Origin: Blattamonas nauphoetae
Taxonomy: Eukaryota > Preaxostyla > Oxymonadida
DNA: 64,000 nucleotides
Assembly (NCBI GenBank): GCA_033064195.1
Contig: JARBJD010000102.1
Coordinates: 62,001 to 126,000, forward strand
Direction of reading: 5' to 3'
The translations under genes and the position numbers were made by a program. Positions 15,001-29,500 of the stretch are shown piece by piece. Position 1 is the stretch's first letter, and each line of letters begins with the position of its first letter. The notes below the pieces were generated by a model. The model did no database searches and was not told the DNA's origin. It saw only the letters and a list, made by a program, of their open reading frames with translations.

Positions 15001-16896
15001 TCATCAGGTTGAGCTATGATGTAGCGGGAATCTCTCTTGATCACATAAGTATGGTCTGTGAGTGATGTTTCTTTGATATAAATAACTGATTGAAGCGCAA
15101 GATGATGAAGTGCTCCCGTCAGGACAGATTCATAGTCATGGAGGAGTGATGATGCTGCATGCCGAATTGAGTCCAAGCCTTCCTGCGAGAGATTCCGATC
15201 ATCTTTCATCGAGAAAAGCAGAGAATCGGATTCAGTCCCATCGGTTTTGCGAAGAGGATTTCCAAATGGATCGATTTCATGTCGAAATGTGTGAGTGCTT
15301 CGTGAATAGTCAGCGATGACGATCGACAACATGTTGCGGAGTTGATGCTCGATTGATGTCGAGATGGTTTGAATTTGGTCGATATGGTCCAGGACACTCT
15401 GCTTAACAAATGACTCCATTTCAGATAGCGGAAGTGGATTGCGGGTTCGCGGGAATTGGAAAACTTGAAGTCGACAGAGTTCCAGAATTTGTTGATCAAT
15501 TGAGAGTAAGGTCTCATTCACGGAATTGACAAGGGAATTAAATTGCTCTACAAAATAGTTATGGATACTTGATGATTGCTTATTGAACTGTGTGTTCCAT
15601 GTGAAATTCGCGAGTGAGTTTTGGTGAATCGACAGCATGACCTTCAGGTGAGGGAAGAGAAGTGAGATAGCTTTTGGATGAATATTGTCGATAATTGCTT
15701 TTCTGTGTTTTAAATGTGTGTACTGAAGGTAGATATCTTCGTTAAAGAGGATCGACTGTTGGAGAATGTTTGAAGGGAAGTGAGCAAACTTGATAATTGT
15801 GTTGAGGTATGCCTGCCGATGAAGACTGATTAATTCGTTGTGAAAAAGAAAGAATTCATTGTCAACAAGAATGGTCACATCAGAATAATTTCTACGGAGG
15901 AGTGTTGAGGGGTTTTTCAGGAGGCAATCCTCATAGAAAGAGGGGAGGAGTGAAGGAGATGGTTTCAATGTTTTGTTGCTTGAAATTGGGAGAAATCCGA
16001 AAATAGGTGTGTCGCGATATTGGTTGAGGAGTGTAGACAAATAGCGTGCTGTATCATGGAGAAAAAGAGTGCGTGTTGTGTCGAGGCGATGAATGAGAAC
16101 ATTGACAGTCTGTAGTAAGTTACTAAGATTTGACACAAAGTAGGGCGGATATTGGTTTTGGTTATTCCTTGTTTCTTTCGACATGAAATTAACCAACGTT
16201 GAGAGGAAAGGTTGCGATTTGCTGAAGAATCGATGCGAGAACGTGAGCAAAATGAGAGTTCGAACACGAGAGGATGTGTTAACTAACGAAATTTTTTCAT
16301 TGATTATGGAAGTGTTGATGTAATCGGAAAGAGACTGGGCAAGAGATGGATGTTGGCTCGTGTTCTGGGTGAACGCGAGAGACTGAGAGGGAAAATGAGT
16401 CAATTCTCGGGATATTTGGGTTTGGTATGTATCCAATGGATTCAGAAACTGTGAGCATTGCTGGACAAAGTTTCCAATGTGAGTTACGATGGATGCGATC
16501 TGTTTCGCGTTCAGGGATGCTGAGGATGTTACTAATGACTGTTCCATTGGCAATATTCGAATAAATCGAGATCCAGGAGCAGATTCTTTCAATCGAAATA
16601 ACAACTGGCTAAACAATACGTTAGAGGAGGACAGTTTCTGCTTCCGAGATTGATGCTAAATAATTCAGTAAACACAAAGAAAAATGAGGAAAAAAATCGT
16701 GATCAAACTGCAGAAAAGGTAGGAACATCCTTTGAGAGCCTAAATACAAAAGAAAAGCGACAATTAAGAGAGAAATGGAATGGTGAAACCAAGTTTGGAT
16801 GGGACCGGCAAGGGAGAGTGAAGTAGATGATGTGATGGATGTTGAAGTGTGGTGTTGAGTATCTTTATCTGGTTCGCGAATTTCATCGCGAATCAT
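1..16896 (-). CDS. giant dynein-heavy-chain-like protein, nucleotide sites mostly degenerate (3' end outside window)
   Basis: Partial CDS complement(join(<1..16655,16709..16739,16790..16896)): at least 5,597 residues, running off the left edge inside AAA5. Exon 3 is open for 16.6 kb. The start ATG is at 16894-16896; two short introns (50 and 53 nt) are set by phase, and an in-frame stop lies just upstream of exon 3. Parts in order (approximate residues): long tail; C2H2 finger 976-997; dynein linker 1490-1720; degenerate AAA1 about 2300-2560; AAA2 with P-loop GPPGSGKTT at 2969-2977; AAA3 and AAA4 without a P-loop; stalk helix with a segment like NPPxxxxxLMDML near 5095; return coiled coil about 5260-5310; AAA5 from about 5370. 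AAA1 has GVIENVNIL where active dyneins have CFDEFNRI. Serine-rich and basic insertions separate the modules. Known dynein heavy chains are about 4,500 residues. A DNHD1-like pseudo-motor is the nearest class I can name. Family membership is firm; motor function is doubtful. Confidence 0.88.
7863..7889 (-). other. AAA2 Walker A motif of the dynein-like protein
   Basis: Codons for GPPGSGKTT (residues 2969-2977) form the only canonical P-loop I found in the visible ring. It is preceded by a helix like VTGIVSCVLELHKLL, which aligns with the segment before AAA2 in dyneins. The equivalent Walker B region, roughly EEVFLVIDL, keeps an Asp but not the usual DGPVD-type motif. Confidence 0.85.
13803..13868 (-). 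other. C2H2 zinc-finger motif inside the dynein-like tail
   Basis: Residues 976-997 of the giant protein read C-x2-C-x12-H-x4-H, with Phe four residues after the second Cys, as in classical C2H2 fingers. The core begins FQCEIC and ends HINSVH. It lies in frame in the uninterrupted 16.6-kb exon. A zinc finger is not a usual part of dynein heavy chains, so this is either a lineage-specific insertion or a chance arrangement of residues. Confidence 0.6.
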
Positions 16897-17071
16897 CTAC
16901 TCATCATCTGAGTACCCACAAGAAAATATCATCAGTGCTGATTGCACTTGAGCTTTCTGATGATTCTATTCCATTATTTTCGTCCAATTTTGTCTCTTCA
17001 TTCCGAACACTTCACTCAGATGTTTTGGTTTTCAGAAATTACGTTTATGATGGTCGAGGACGATCTTCCTG
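16897..17071. promoter_or_regulatory. divergent spacer between the dynein-like gene and the DDX54 gene
   Basis: This 175-bp gap separates two start codons that face away from each other, so it presumably holds both promoters. I see no TATA-like element or repeated motif that I could defend. Confidence 0.35.
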
Positions 17072-20000
17072 ATGGAGAAAGACGAGAAGAAACATAAAAA
17101 GACGTTACCAGGTGCTTTCAAGGCATTAGGTGTGATTTTTTCCGTTAATATTTGATGATCTCCGCTCTTTCATCGATTATCGTCATCCACCTATTTCTAT
17201 CCTCATTGCAGGTATTCAAGAGAATGTCCTTCAAGCCATTGGAAAATTGGGATACAAGCTACCCACTCCCATTCAGAGAAAGGCAATACCGATCATTCAC
17301 AGTGGTCGAGATGTGATCGCGATGGCCAGAACCGGATCAGGCAAAACAGCTGCCTTTTTGATTCCATTAATAGAAAAATTGGAAAGCCACTCAAACACAG
17401 TGGGAGTTCGAGGAATTGTCATTTCACCTACTCGTGATCTTGCCCTTCAAACCTTCAAATTCACTAAACAACTCGCCAAGTACACAACACTCACAATAGC
17501 TGCAATTGTAGGAGGTGAAAACATGAACGAACAATTTGACGCACTTTCAAAGAATCCAGATATGTTTGTATTTTTGTTGGTTTTATCGTATCCACCCAAA
17601 CACATTCAGACTGATTGCGACACCAGGTCGTCTCTTGCATCATCTTGTCGAAACAAAAATGCAGCTAAAACGTGTTGAAATGATTGTATTTGATGAGGCT
17701 GATCAGTTTGTTGATATTCTCATTCTATACCACACCACAGACTTTTCGATCTTGGCTTCGCCGCCCAACTTGACGCAATCATAGCCCGACTCCCCTCTGG
17801 AAATCAACAGAAGGCTCAGACAGTGTTATGTTCAGCCACTCTCTCATCCTCTGTGCAAGAATTTCTCTCAAAAGATGGAGTTGTCAGCAGGGACAACGTT
17901 GAAATGGTCAGATTGGATGTGGACCAGACGTTATCGCCAAATTTAACGACCTACTTTTTTGTCTGTCATACAGAGGAGAAATATGGAGCATTACTGTATC
18001 TCATTCAAGCGGTTATCCCACAAAATCAACAGACCATCATTTTTGCGTGTACTCGGTCTGGTTTTCTCCTCGTATCAGATTTTTCTCAGATATCATGTTG
18101 AGTTTCTTACTCTCTTGCTCGAAGCCTGCAACATCAATTGCCGGTCCGTCTATGGTTCACTCGATCTCGTTGCACAAAAACAAAACATCTCAGATTTCCA
18201 ACAAAAGAAAGTGTCAGTGCTTGTCGTCACAGATATCGCTGCTCGTGGGTTGGACATTCCTCTTTTGGACAATGTTATCCACTTTGACTTTCCAGCACGC
18301 CCAAAAGTTTTCATCCATCGATCTGGTCGTGTTGCTCGAGCTGGTCGTAGCGGTTGTGCATACTCCATCCTTGTTCGTGAAGAAATCCCATATTATGTTG
18401 ATCTTTGCCGGAATGTTGGTGTTAAACCACAATTCGCTTCGTCACCTTCGATCCTTCGCCTTCTTGAAGAACATTCAAAAAATCCCAACGAACCGATTCC
18501 CCAAAAGTCACCTCTCTCTTTTTCAGCGGCTGCTTCGGCTTATGTTCTTGGAATGCTCCCAGCAACAGCCCTGTCGTTGACGTGTGATTCGTATCGTCAT
18601 TACCTCAAAGGGAGTGTCGATATGCAGTCCTTACAGCGGTCTGTTGCGAATGGATTTCAGATGTATCGCAAACAACGACCATATGCGCCACATTCTTCTG
18701 TGAAGGAGACAAAGCGATTGATGACCGAAATTTCACTCGCAGGAGACAGAGCATTACTCAAGAAATCAGAAAAACCTGTGATTGATGAGGATAGTGATAG
18801 TGAGAATGAGCGCATGGGTCAGGAGGACGGCCAGTCTGATAGTGAGGGGATGATCAAGGATGAGGTTGATGATTTGGAGATGTGGAGAGTGGATGAGACT
18901 TCAGAGGCACTTGATGAGCAGTGGGGGATCACCTCTGCTGGACTTCATCCCACATTTGCCCTTCAGGCCGAGGGTACCGATGGATACTCGATGATAAAAG
19001 CTGAACTTGAAAAAGAAGCTATTCTTTCGTCAATCCATCACTTCCGACCATCCCAATCGGCCCTCTCGGTATCTTCAGCCACTGCTTTGAAGAAGGAAAC
19101 GAAGTTGGGCACAAAATTCGTACCAATCAAGACAGAAAGCCGAGCAGGTGGGATCACACAAAAATTGAGCGATTCTGAGAAGCTCGTTCGTCGAAGTGTC
19201 CAACTGTTAGAAGCAGATAAGAAGTTAACCCGGCACGTTGAGGATATTCGGAAGCAGAAGAAGATCAAACTGGACAGGATGAAGAAGGAGATGGAGGAAG
19301 AGAGATTGGAAAGGGAGCAATTACAACTGTCAAAGGGATCGGATATGCTTCGTGATGAAGAAAGTGATGACGAAAGAACCAAGCTTCCATCGAATGTCAA
19401 GTCAGTCCGGACCGACTTCCGGGATTCAACATTTTTTGTCCCCACCTCTCGGGAAGAGAGAAAATCCAACTTTTCCTCAACAAATGAGGATTATTCTGGC
19501 TTTAGCTGGAAACTCAATGAAGAACTCCTCGAGATTAACGCTGACGAAAGAAATAAGGCTGATCGCCAGAAACAGGACGGAAAAGCATTCTTCCGAGCCG
19601 GTCAAAAGAAATGGGACAGAAAGAAGATGAAATATGTGAATGATGATGGCCCAGGAAAGAATCAACTCGTCGAAGAAGCGAGACGTCAAGTCCTCGGAAA
19701 CGAGAACGTCCAAAATAAGCGACGAGAACTGATTCTGAAGGGGCAGCATAAGGGCATGACAAAGAAGCAGATGGATAAGGAACGCAAGAAGATCCTTCGC
19801 AAAGAAGAGAAAGCCATGATGGGGTTTGGTAACCGCGATGGAATCAAGAAAGGACAGAAGGCTTACAGCCGGTCAATGTACGAAGAGTGGATGAGGAAAA
19901 CCAAACGCCATATCCCTTTGACAGGGGAAAGCGAAGGAAAGGATGTGTATGAAAGGCATGTTGACCGAGAATTGCAGATGGTTGCCGAGAAAGCACAAAA

Positions 20001-20244
20001 ACCACGTTCAAATCCCAACCATCGACCCAAAAAGAAGTTGAAAACAAAGGGACAAGGAAAGGAGAAGAATCATCAAAATAAAGTCCGGAATATTCAGAAG
20101 CAGTCCCAACAGAGGAGGCCACGAAGTGAAGTGAAGAGTGCAACTGACATCGCAAAACGAAGAGTTCGACAGTTTAGTTTGAATGAGCACGCAAAGAATG
20201 TGCAGAGGAGGAAAGTGAAGAATGAAAAAGCTTCACGAAAATAA
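17072..20244 (+). CDS. DDX54: DEAD-box RNA helicase DDX54/Dbp10
   Basis: CDS join(17072..17129,17212..17563,17610..17705,17741..18055,18090..20244), 991 residues. It is an ATP-dependent RNA helicase; the family works in the nucleolus on 60S ribosomal-subunit assembly. Visible motifs: Q-motif region KLPTPIQRKAIPI, Walker A ARTGSGKT (about 58-66), SPTRDLALQT, DEAD (about 165), SAT (about 200), and the family signature DIAARGLDIPLLDNVI followed by HRSGRVARAGRSG (about 349). The C-terminal half is highly charged and includes a Dbp10-type segment near KKWDRKKMKY (about 780) and a Lys/Arg-rich tail. The four introns are 82, 46, 35 and 34 nt, and all lie in the first kilobase. Intron removal restores DEADQLFDLGF and TRYHVEFL. 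It converges with the Fused-like gene across 269 bp. Confidence 0.95.
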
Positions 20245-20513
20245 TGAATCATTTCACCATAACGATGATATGAAATGTGTTTTATGATGAATTGGAATGC
20301 TCACTCGCCACTGTGGAGGATTCTATCTCGTTGACTTGATAACCCACTCTCATTTTATGTAGGATGAGTGTTCTCTGGATTCCTTTGTTTAAAGATTTCG
20401 ACATATTCAGTCAACATTCACACTTTGAAATGAAAAAAGATCAAGAAAGAGCCCCGTTCTGGAAATTAAGGCGAAACAGAACATTGACATACAGAGAGAA
20501 ATAAGATTTGGTA

Positions 20514-23500
20514 CTATTGTATTTGAACCAAGTTTTGGAGATATTCTCGCATTGTACTGTTTTCTTCGGAGAGAGTCACGAGGAAAGACAACGCGGCTGA
20601 TCGGAGAGTGACAGCACAGAATGGGAGGATAGTGTTGAAGATACACATGGAAGGTGTGTAGTTCTGTACAGATGAGAGAAGAATCAAGAGCTGGGCGATT
20701 GATTGGATGCCTGCGAACTCTTCCAGAATGGATCGATCACTTCGTGCTAAGCCTTCGAGAAGTCCAAAGAGGCGAGCGAGTAAGTTGGCTAGTCGATACT
20801 GGATTTGGAAGGATGGTGGGTGCATCATCAGAGGTGAAGCTGCTCCGGAGAATGGTGGAGTGGGAACAGCAAATAGTGGAGACGAATTTGATTGGGTCTG
20901 TGCACGTGGTACAGAAAGAACATATGAGAAATGAGGGTGAGATGGGTGTTTCGAGCTTTCTGTTGGAGTGGGAGGGAAGAAAGGTTGTTTGTCCTGTTGA
21001 AGAACAGAGACAGAAAAAGGGTTCCGAGAAGCAGGCAGGATGAGATCGATGGGAGGAACATGGAAGATTGTCTCTTCAATTTGATCGAGGTACAAACTGG
21101 CGAGAAACATGCACGTATCAAAGAGAGCGTTCTTCATCGGTGCGAAGATGGAAAGAAGAGTGGGTGACTGTCCCAAAAGGGGCATCATCACCCAAGTCAG
21201 CGTGTCGAGGATCTCGAATTGAGTGAGAGAAAGAACACCAGTTAAGAAGAGTGTCCCTTTCAATTGGATTGCATACGGAAGGAGCGATGACTCGCTCTTT
21301 CGTGTGGAGGTGGCAAAGGGGATAGTTCTGAGTGAGGTCATTTCAAAAGGAGAACTGAGAGTGGTATCGAATGTGTATGCGAATGAACTGCCACTCACCT
21401 CGAGAGCCTTGGCGAATGAGAAGTCAGCCAACTTGGTTGCAAGTGTGTCTGCCTGGAGGATATGCGAACGAGCAACAGCTTGTGAAAAGTGCTGAGTGAC
21501 TGCTCGTGACACAGAAGTGATGGAGTGTTTATATTTCCTCATTTGTGATTGATTTGTGCGAGAATCTGTTCCGTCCAAAAGATCATCACTCTGAAGGAGG
21601 GGCGAAAGTTGGGTGGGTTTTGTCTTATGTCGCGGCTTGTCCGCTGATCCAAAGAGAGGGGTGGATGTCGGGCTCATGTGTGGCTGGCGAGGCGATAGAA
21701 CTTGTGGGTTCGCAGTGTGCTCAAAATCAAAAGTACTGATTTGGTCAATGAGAACAGAGAAGTTCTGGAGATCGAGGGGTGCAAACAACATCGCTCCCAC
21801 TTGAGATATCAGAGATGGCCACAACAAAGCCATATCCTCCCTATTCTTTCTTGAGAATGAGCGGTGCGGAATAGCGGTGGATGCGGAATCACTTTGCTTG
21901 AGTGATCCTCCCAAATCTGGTGCGGCGAGCGTGGACATGACATCAAAAGCACGGAAGTTGTGATCAAGGAGAGGTTTGAGTGCTGATGGCCAGTACGGTT
22001 CGATGAGATCGAAGAAGAGAGTTGATTGAATGGCGGCGTCACGAGCATTACTCTGATAACTTCCGGAGAGCGAAGAACTGCCTTTCTTCAGACTGTTATA
22101 GCGGTTGTTTTCCATGTTGATTGGTTGGGTGATTTCTGTGAGGTATTTTATCGATGGGCGAGCAAGGACAGATGACGAATTAAAGATCGATGTCAACGTT
22201 TGGATGATGCAGAACAAACTCTTGATTGTTAAAATCTCAAAGCGAGTTCGACGATTTGCTGATTGGAAGGTAAAGATTGGAGTTCCAGATGACGACGAGA
22301 CTGACTTCGTTGATTCAAATCCTTGATTGCCCTTTGAAGCTTTTCCGTCTCCCGATTTGTGTGTTTGATAGGCAGATGTATTCATCGCACAGTGGGGGAG
22401 AGCGACTGTGTATGTGAGGGGGGATGGAGGAAGGACAAATTGGACAGGATCGATCAAGCTGAGAATTGAATCGAGGAGGTGCAGATGATGGATTAGATGT
22501 GTCAGAAGTGCAACTGAGAAGGAAAATGGATTCTGGTTCATCAAATCAACTTGTGGTTTTACGGAATTTGAAGTGAGACACAATTTCTGTTGGTAGAAAG
22601 ATGATTCAGTCGGTGTGAAAGGAGTATCCAGCTTCAGTCCAGTCTGATTAGATCCCACATAAGGAAAATGAGATCCGAGGACATCTACGAGAAGGCGTGT
22701 AGTGTTGTTGAGGGCGATTGTGTTTGGTGGACGTGGAATACAAGGCCTGACATTTAGTAAGTAGAAGATTTGATCAGTGTCGTCTTGTTGGGAGAGTTGA
22801 ATCGATCCATCGATCGGTTTTTGGAATTGTTTGTGAGAATCTGACGGGGTTGATTGGTGATAACCCCTCCGGGAAAGTGGCTGTGATTTATTGTTAGTTG
22901 GTGACGGATCTTTTGTTGGGTTAGATGTGGTTGGTTCGAGGGCAGCTGCGCCATCAAGGACGTGGATGAAGACTTCTCTCGAAATCCGAGAGAGAAATGA
23001 GAGAGCATACACCAAAGGAGATTCTCCAATTCCTTCAGAGACTGCTGAGGGAAGGTTTAGAGGAGAAACACCATTTCCGAAACCGTATGAGAGTTCCGGA
23101 GGAGATGCGATTGCATGAGCTGCCCAAACAAGAAGATCAACCATCCAAACTGGCGAGGCAGTATCACTGAGATGAGTTGGAAAGACAGAATTCTTGAATG
23201 AATCAGGAGAAGTCTGAACGATGAGTCCAGTCCTCTGTAAGGAGAGCGAGAGGGGAACAGCACCTCCTTCAAGTGGAATCTCTTGGAAAAGATACCGATC
23301 TGGACCAATCTCGAGTGATGATGCATTTTGGGCGAAGTTTCCCCCTTTTAAGATCAATGGAGATGTCTGGGTGGCCTGTAGAACCATGTCAACTGGGGCG
23401 ATGTTGGGAGGAACAGAGATATGGTGAGGATAGATTTCTTTGTGCATCGGACCCTTTTCGTTCAGAAGAGCAGAAACTTTGCTGAGTTTCTGATCGGATC

Positions 23501-26500
23501 GGAGGTAGAGATCCGGGCGAGGCAGATTTTGGGGATAATACTGTCTTGCTGATGAATGTTGAGCATTCGTTCCGCCTTGGTTGGATGATTGTTCGAGAAA
23601 GGATGATAGTTGAATGAATGGCAATGAGACAAGTCGTGGACACATGTTGAGATTCACTGTGCCAGTGGTCGCAACAAGGTTGTGGATATCGTCCAATTCG
23701 GCCTGGATTTGGCGACAGAGGGTTGGTGACTGGGCGAGGAAACGATAGAGTGACAAGAGATCAGCCTGGCCAACTTGTAAAGCATGAATACACCGTTCCA
23801 TTACAATCTGAGGCTTGTCCTTGATTTTGCGGTGAGAATCAGAAACAATTTGTGGAGATGTGTACGTACAGAGTTCCTGATCCGTCGGTTTATTTGGAAG
23901 AGGGAACATATTCGTTGCCGCTCCCCAAATTGGTAAGATCGGCATTTGTGAAAGTGAACCAGACCACGCCCACCGTTGCATGGCACGTGAGACATCATGA
24001 GTGTTTGGTTGGGTAATGACGACAGATTCAATATCTGTGCTGACACGAGTTTTTGACTTCGAAAAATGAGTGGCTGAGAGTCGTGGATCTGGCCGTTGTT
24101 GAAGACTCGAAGAATAAATGTTTGGAACTCGTTGAATCCACCAGTTTGCTCGGATGCGGTAAATGTTTTCGTAGCCGCCAGCCATTCCTCGTGATAGAAG
24201 TTGCTGAGGATACAACGTCGTTGAATCTCGACGTTCGATCAGAATTCGGGGATTCTTTGATTCACCCCAACTGTCCGGGATTTTCTTTTGTTCCTTAGCT
24301 GATGAAGACACTATTGAATTTTGATCAGCCGATGGAAGGGAAGTACTGAGATCGCCAGTAACTTCTGCCGAGGAGAAGCACATTGCTTCTGAGAACGCGA
24401 AGAAACCACAGATTAGTGCAGAGAGACTCATTTGGTAGTGGCTGAATAGAACTCCTGACAGATAAGCAACCAAATGCTCCCACGTCGAGACGATGACAGA
24501 CACTGGTTCAATTGTGACCTCAGAAGCATCATTGTCTTCTTCGCCGTCATATTCCCCATCCTCATCTTTGGCAGTGATGGCTGTTGCATCCTTCAATTTG
24601 GCGAGAGTGGGATGGAATGGGAGTCCAAAACGGAAAATATGTTCTGTATGACTCCGAACAGGCCCGCCAAGGAATTGGAGATGTGTGGAAGATGTTCTGG
24701 TCTTTTCTTCTCCGAAAGAATTCCTGACGCGATCAGGTGCTTGAGGATCAAGTTCTCCAAACGGAAGGAGGAGGGAGTATTCCAAATAGTCTTCGGCAAA
24801 TTGGCCCACTCGGAATGAGGAATAAGACTCAAGTTGTTGGATATCTGTGACTTGTCGCCGAAAGTCTTCAGCGAACACAGCGAGTGACTGGCGAGGGTTC
24901 CAAATCGGCAGTTGTTTCGTGAGTCCAGTAATGAATGGAATTGGGCTGTGTTGAATCTGTCCAGCTCTTTGTCGATATTGAAGAGCTGAGCTGCATGGAG
25001 AGAGGGGACAGATGTGTGGGATGACCAATGAAAGAACAGAAGTTAGTCGGAGCATATGGGCAGGGAGGCAAAAGATGGAAAGTCGTGTTGACTTGTTCGT
25101 GGTTTCGAATGAACTGATGATTGAGCCGTTCTCCAACTTAGCGGACACTGGCCCAGTTGCCCGAGAGAGTCCACTTGGTCTTCCACCTGTGGGCTGAGAA
25201 ACCTGAATGATTTTGAGTGGAGGAATTGGTACAGCAGCCTCCAATGGCTCGTCCTCGAGAATGTCAATGTGAGGTTCGTCTGACATTTCTGGTTGCAGTA
25301 GGAGTTGATCTCCTGATGAATCTGGAGAGAAACTGATGAAAGGCATGTCTAAGAGACAGTTGAGCGAGAGACGAGCCATCACAAAACGGAGACGCGTCAG
25401 AATAGGTGAGACGGGTTTTCTCGCATTGTTCATTGACTGAGCAGTTGATATTTTTATCATTCCAAGTGAACGTTTCGTTCCTTGCGGCGCAAATGTTTCG
25501 CGGGATTCTGAGATAGTATTCGGAGATCCTTTGTTAAGCGCTCTTGCATCAGCAGAAGCATCTCGCATGAGATGAGGAAGATAATCGCCTCCTGTCGAGA
25601 CAACATGAAGGACTCCGTACAATGCGATCACAAGTTGGATGTGATGTTCTGTGATGTGGAATCCAGACACTTTGGGATCTGTTCCGCGTTTTTGTCTTGA
25701 TTGGCGGAGGAACGAGTGCCGTGAAGCGAGATCAGATTCTGGATCAGGATTCGGAACAGGGAGATCGCCATCTTGGTTGGTTCGTTCGTTTAGTGATGTG
25801 AAAACCGTCAGACTTTCTAATTCTTGATCCACCAGTGAAGCAACTAGCACCAAAAAAGGCGAGTGTGCAGTGTCTGATGTCATGGTTGGATCGTCAAGAT
25901 CGAGTGCTCGCGGAGTGTTTGCTTGCTGTGAATTGAGGAGTGATTCTGCTTGAGGGTCAGCCACATTGGTTGAAAATTTCCCAATCCCGCTCAAATTTTG
26001 TCGCTTCGAATCCGTTGATGGGTTTGTTGGAATCTGGATTTGTTTGATAATTGTGTCGATTGCACACGAATCTTCCAGATAATGAAGAAGAACTTGGATG
26101 GAGATGGCGCCGTTGTGATGGAGAGCTCTTCCTTTGATAAATGAGATGGGTACGATCATGATTGCCCCAAGGATCTCAGTAAGAGACGTGATTGATGGCA
26201 ACGAAGGGTATCCTGGATAGGGAATTGATAAAACGGCGAAGGAGACAGCATGCTTTAAGATCCACAGCAACTGTCGGATTATCTGTAGTAGAACAGCATG
26301 TGCAAATCCAAAGCCTGGTGATGACTGATTCATCGTGTTCGTGGTGTGCAAGAAGTACACAAATGACTCGACTGTGAATGAGATGATGGGTGGAAGGAGA
26401 GGATAATCAGTGTCATCCGGGGTTACGATGAGTGATGGGTCAATTGTATTATTTTGGATCTGCATTTTTGACTTCGTCACAATATTGTCCTGATCAACTT

Positions 26501-29500
26501 CCTTTTCATGTGGAGCAGTGCATGGGAGGAACAATTCGCTATTCAACATGGATGCGAGTCTTGTGAAGGCTTGTGATTCTGATGTCTTCTGTTTTGATCG
26601 AGTTCTCTTTGAAGTATCCTCACAAATTGACTTGATGTACGCATCAACTACGGGGAGATTTGTCTTGCATCCTTGTCTCGACGAGGAATATGAATGAGGG
26701 ACGGGAGGGTTATCTGAAAACGCTGGAAGATTTTGGTCAATGTTTGAGCCCGGACGTTCATCCTGTTTTTTCCGTCGTTCCTCACTTTTACGCATTGTCT
26801 GTTGTTCTTTCTCCCAGACACCTCGGACCTCTCCTCCAAAAATGATGTCTGGATCCTCAGCAAGAGGTGAGAATGCTGGGAAAATCGATGATGCGAAGAG
26901 AGTGTGCAATGAGGCACAGACTTTCGTCACGCCGTCCAAGGTTCTGTTTGATGGGAGAAGTGGAATTGGTGTTGTGCTTTGAATGAGTGTTTGGTGGTTC
27001 TTCATGTTTTGGTACGTTCGAGCCAGAATGTTGGTGTGGTGCGAATCTTGCACCTCTGTGATATGTGCGGCTACGACGTCTTGAAAAGAGTTACTGACAT
27101 CTCCCATCGGGAAGGCAGAATTCCCACGTCCTGACTGAGAAGATTCGTACGTTGGGATGAGAACAGTCAGTTGGTCCTGCCTCGCTTCTGTGTCCGCTTC
27201 TGAAGTCTTCACGTTTTTACCACCTTGATACCTGTAAACAGAACGATAATCATCATTAAACATTCTCCTTTTCAGAGTTGACTTCCATTCTCGGACACAA
27301 TTACACGTACCAACACCATGAAGCACACAAAACAGTTGTGTCGAGGAGTGTGGAAGGTTCCAACGTTGGCTTCCTCCAAAGAGAAGTGTGCCAACGAGAG
27401 GGATGGTTTCTCTGGTGAGATGTTGAATGAGATTGGCAGGAATCTGTTGGAGGGACACATGTGCATCTGTGAACGGTTTTCCCATGAGTGAAGTGCACTG
27501 GTGGCTGAGTGGAGTGAATGCGAGCGTTCGACTAACAAAGAGATCTTGAGCTTGAGACGAGATGGAAGAGCTCAGGCTGAGTGATTCCAGGCAATCAACC
27601 AGAGCACAGATAAAATCAAGTGATGCTCGTTGTAGATCACCAACCAATGCTGTGTATTGTCTGAGCACAGTTTCTTCAGAAGGGAGTGAACTGGGAGCAG
27701 CAACACCACCTACTCTGGTCTCTCGAATTGGTGAAACAAAGCCTTCTGGGTTTGACTTAAATTGATGGCTGAGTGAATGATGGGTCATTCGTGAGGCGAA
27801 TAAGATGTGGGTTGGGACGGCGCGAGGAAGGACTGCACAGTTCGGACAGAAGGAGAGTGTTGGGAAAGCAAATGAGAGGATGTGATGCCATCGGAGGAAT
27901 GTGGTACTCGATTGATCGTTGCGAGGGTTGAATGATGCCTGTCCTTGATGCTTTTTCGTGGTACCACATGAGCATGTGAAAAAATTGTGGAAAAAGACTT
28001 CGGCAGCGTAGAGAAGAGACATAAGCCATCCGTCTTCCTCATAAACGTTTTCTCCTCTCTCGAGTCGCTCATCCGTGTTGTAGATCCAACCTGGTTTGAA
28101 AGTTCCATTCCAGAATGAGCCGATTATCGACGAGTAGATGCCACGAGCGGCGGCACCAATCGTTCGAACAGTGTTTGTGACGCCATGGACAGCTGTGATG
28201 AAGACATTTGCGGAGGAGAACCAGTCAATGGTCGAGAGTCGTTCAAAGGTGGGGAGGACGTGGACGTCATTTGAACGGATTGAAGCTAGTCCAGAGTGAG
28301 CAGTATGGGTGAATGATTCGGTCTCAGAATGATCTTGAAACTGGAGCATATTGACTGAAGTTCCTCTCGAATCTCGCGAAATGGTCTTGTTTCTCGCAGA
28401 AATGAGACTTTCAAACATTTCATCAACTGTGTACGAGAACATGACCACACTGTCGTCCAGATGAGGGACAGAGATTGTGCAACCACGCATTGAACACAGT
28501 CCGACAAGGTCTACAAAGAGGGGAACAGCTTCGGGAATCGGTAACCAACGGTAGACTCCCCACCGAGAAGACAGCCACGTCGGAATCGGTGGAGTTGGAG
28601 AGACCGGTGATGGTGAAATGGTGTTAAATGTTAATGTGACTGGATTCTTTGGTGGAACCTGAGAACTTGGTTCAAAAGACACAGTATGTGACTGATACAT
28701 TGGGAAGGAAAGACGTTGGACATTTGGGGCGACAGGATTGAGAGAGTTCAAGGTTGGACGAATGATTGATACAAACGGGGGGAGGGTATTGAGGAAGAAA
28801 GGAGTATCCGACCACCTTGTTTCAAATGGCATTCCGGCAAAACTTAAAGCGGCTTCGAGAGTTCCAAAAAGAGGATAGCACGCTGGGATGGGCATGCTCA
28901 TCAATCGACGGTTCAAGTTGGGAAACTTCAGACGTTCGCCGTCTTCGGAAGCAGTTTCCTGTGAATCATCGTCAGCGTTGCTTCCTTCACTGGAAAGGGA
29001 TGTTGGTGAGTTTGGAGTTTCTCGCCCGTCGTAGAGAAGCAGAGGAATGAGATTTGGGGGTGTTGGGAGAAGCGGATCGGGTCTTGTTCGAGAGAAGAAA
29101 ATGGGCGGGAGTGCGACGACTCCATTTCTCATCAGAAGACAGAAAACGATGAAAACGCACAGAAATGCATCGAGTTCGGTGATCATATCACTTTTGAGAA
29201 TTGTGTTGAACGCCCCAACCAGTTTGGTCACCACATCGCGAGCAGAGTCTCCAAGAGGAAGAGCAACATGGAATGTTTCGGTGATAATGGTATCGACTTC
29301 TTTCATGGACGGGAGGAGAGCTGAAAAAAGCGGCATGGACGACCGTGGAGATCCTGATCCTTCATCGTCGAGATGTTGTCCGAGTGAATACTTGGACTTC
29401 ACTTCCCAGAGGATTCGGTGGGACAGAACAAGGAGTTCCTTCGGGAGTTTGGTGGGGAGAAGGGCGCGAGGTGTGTATGGAATGTAACTCTCTGTGGCTC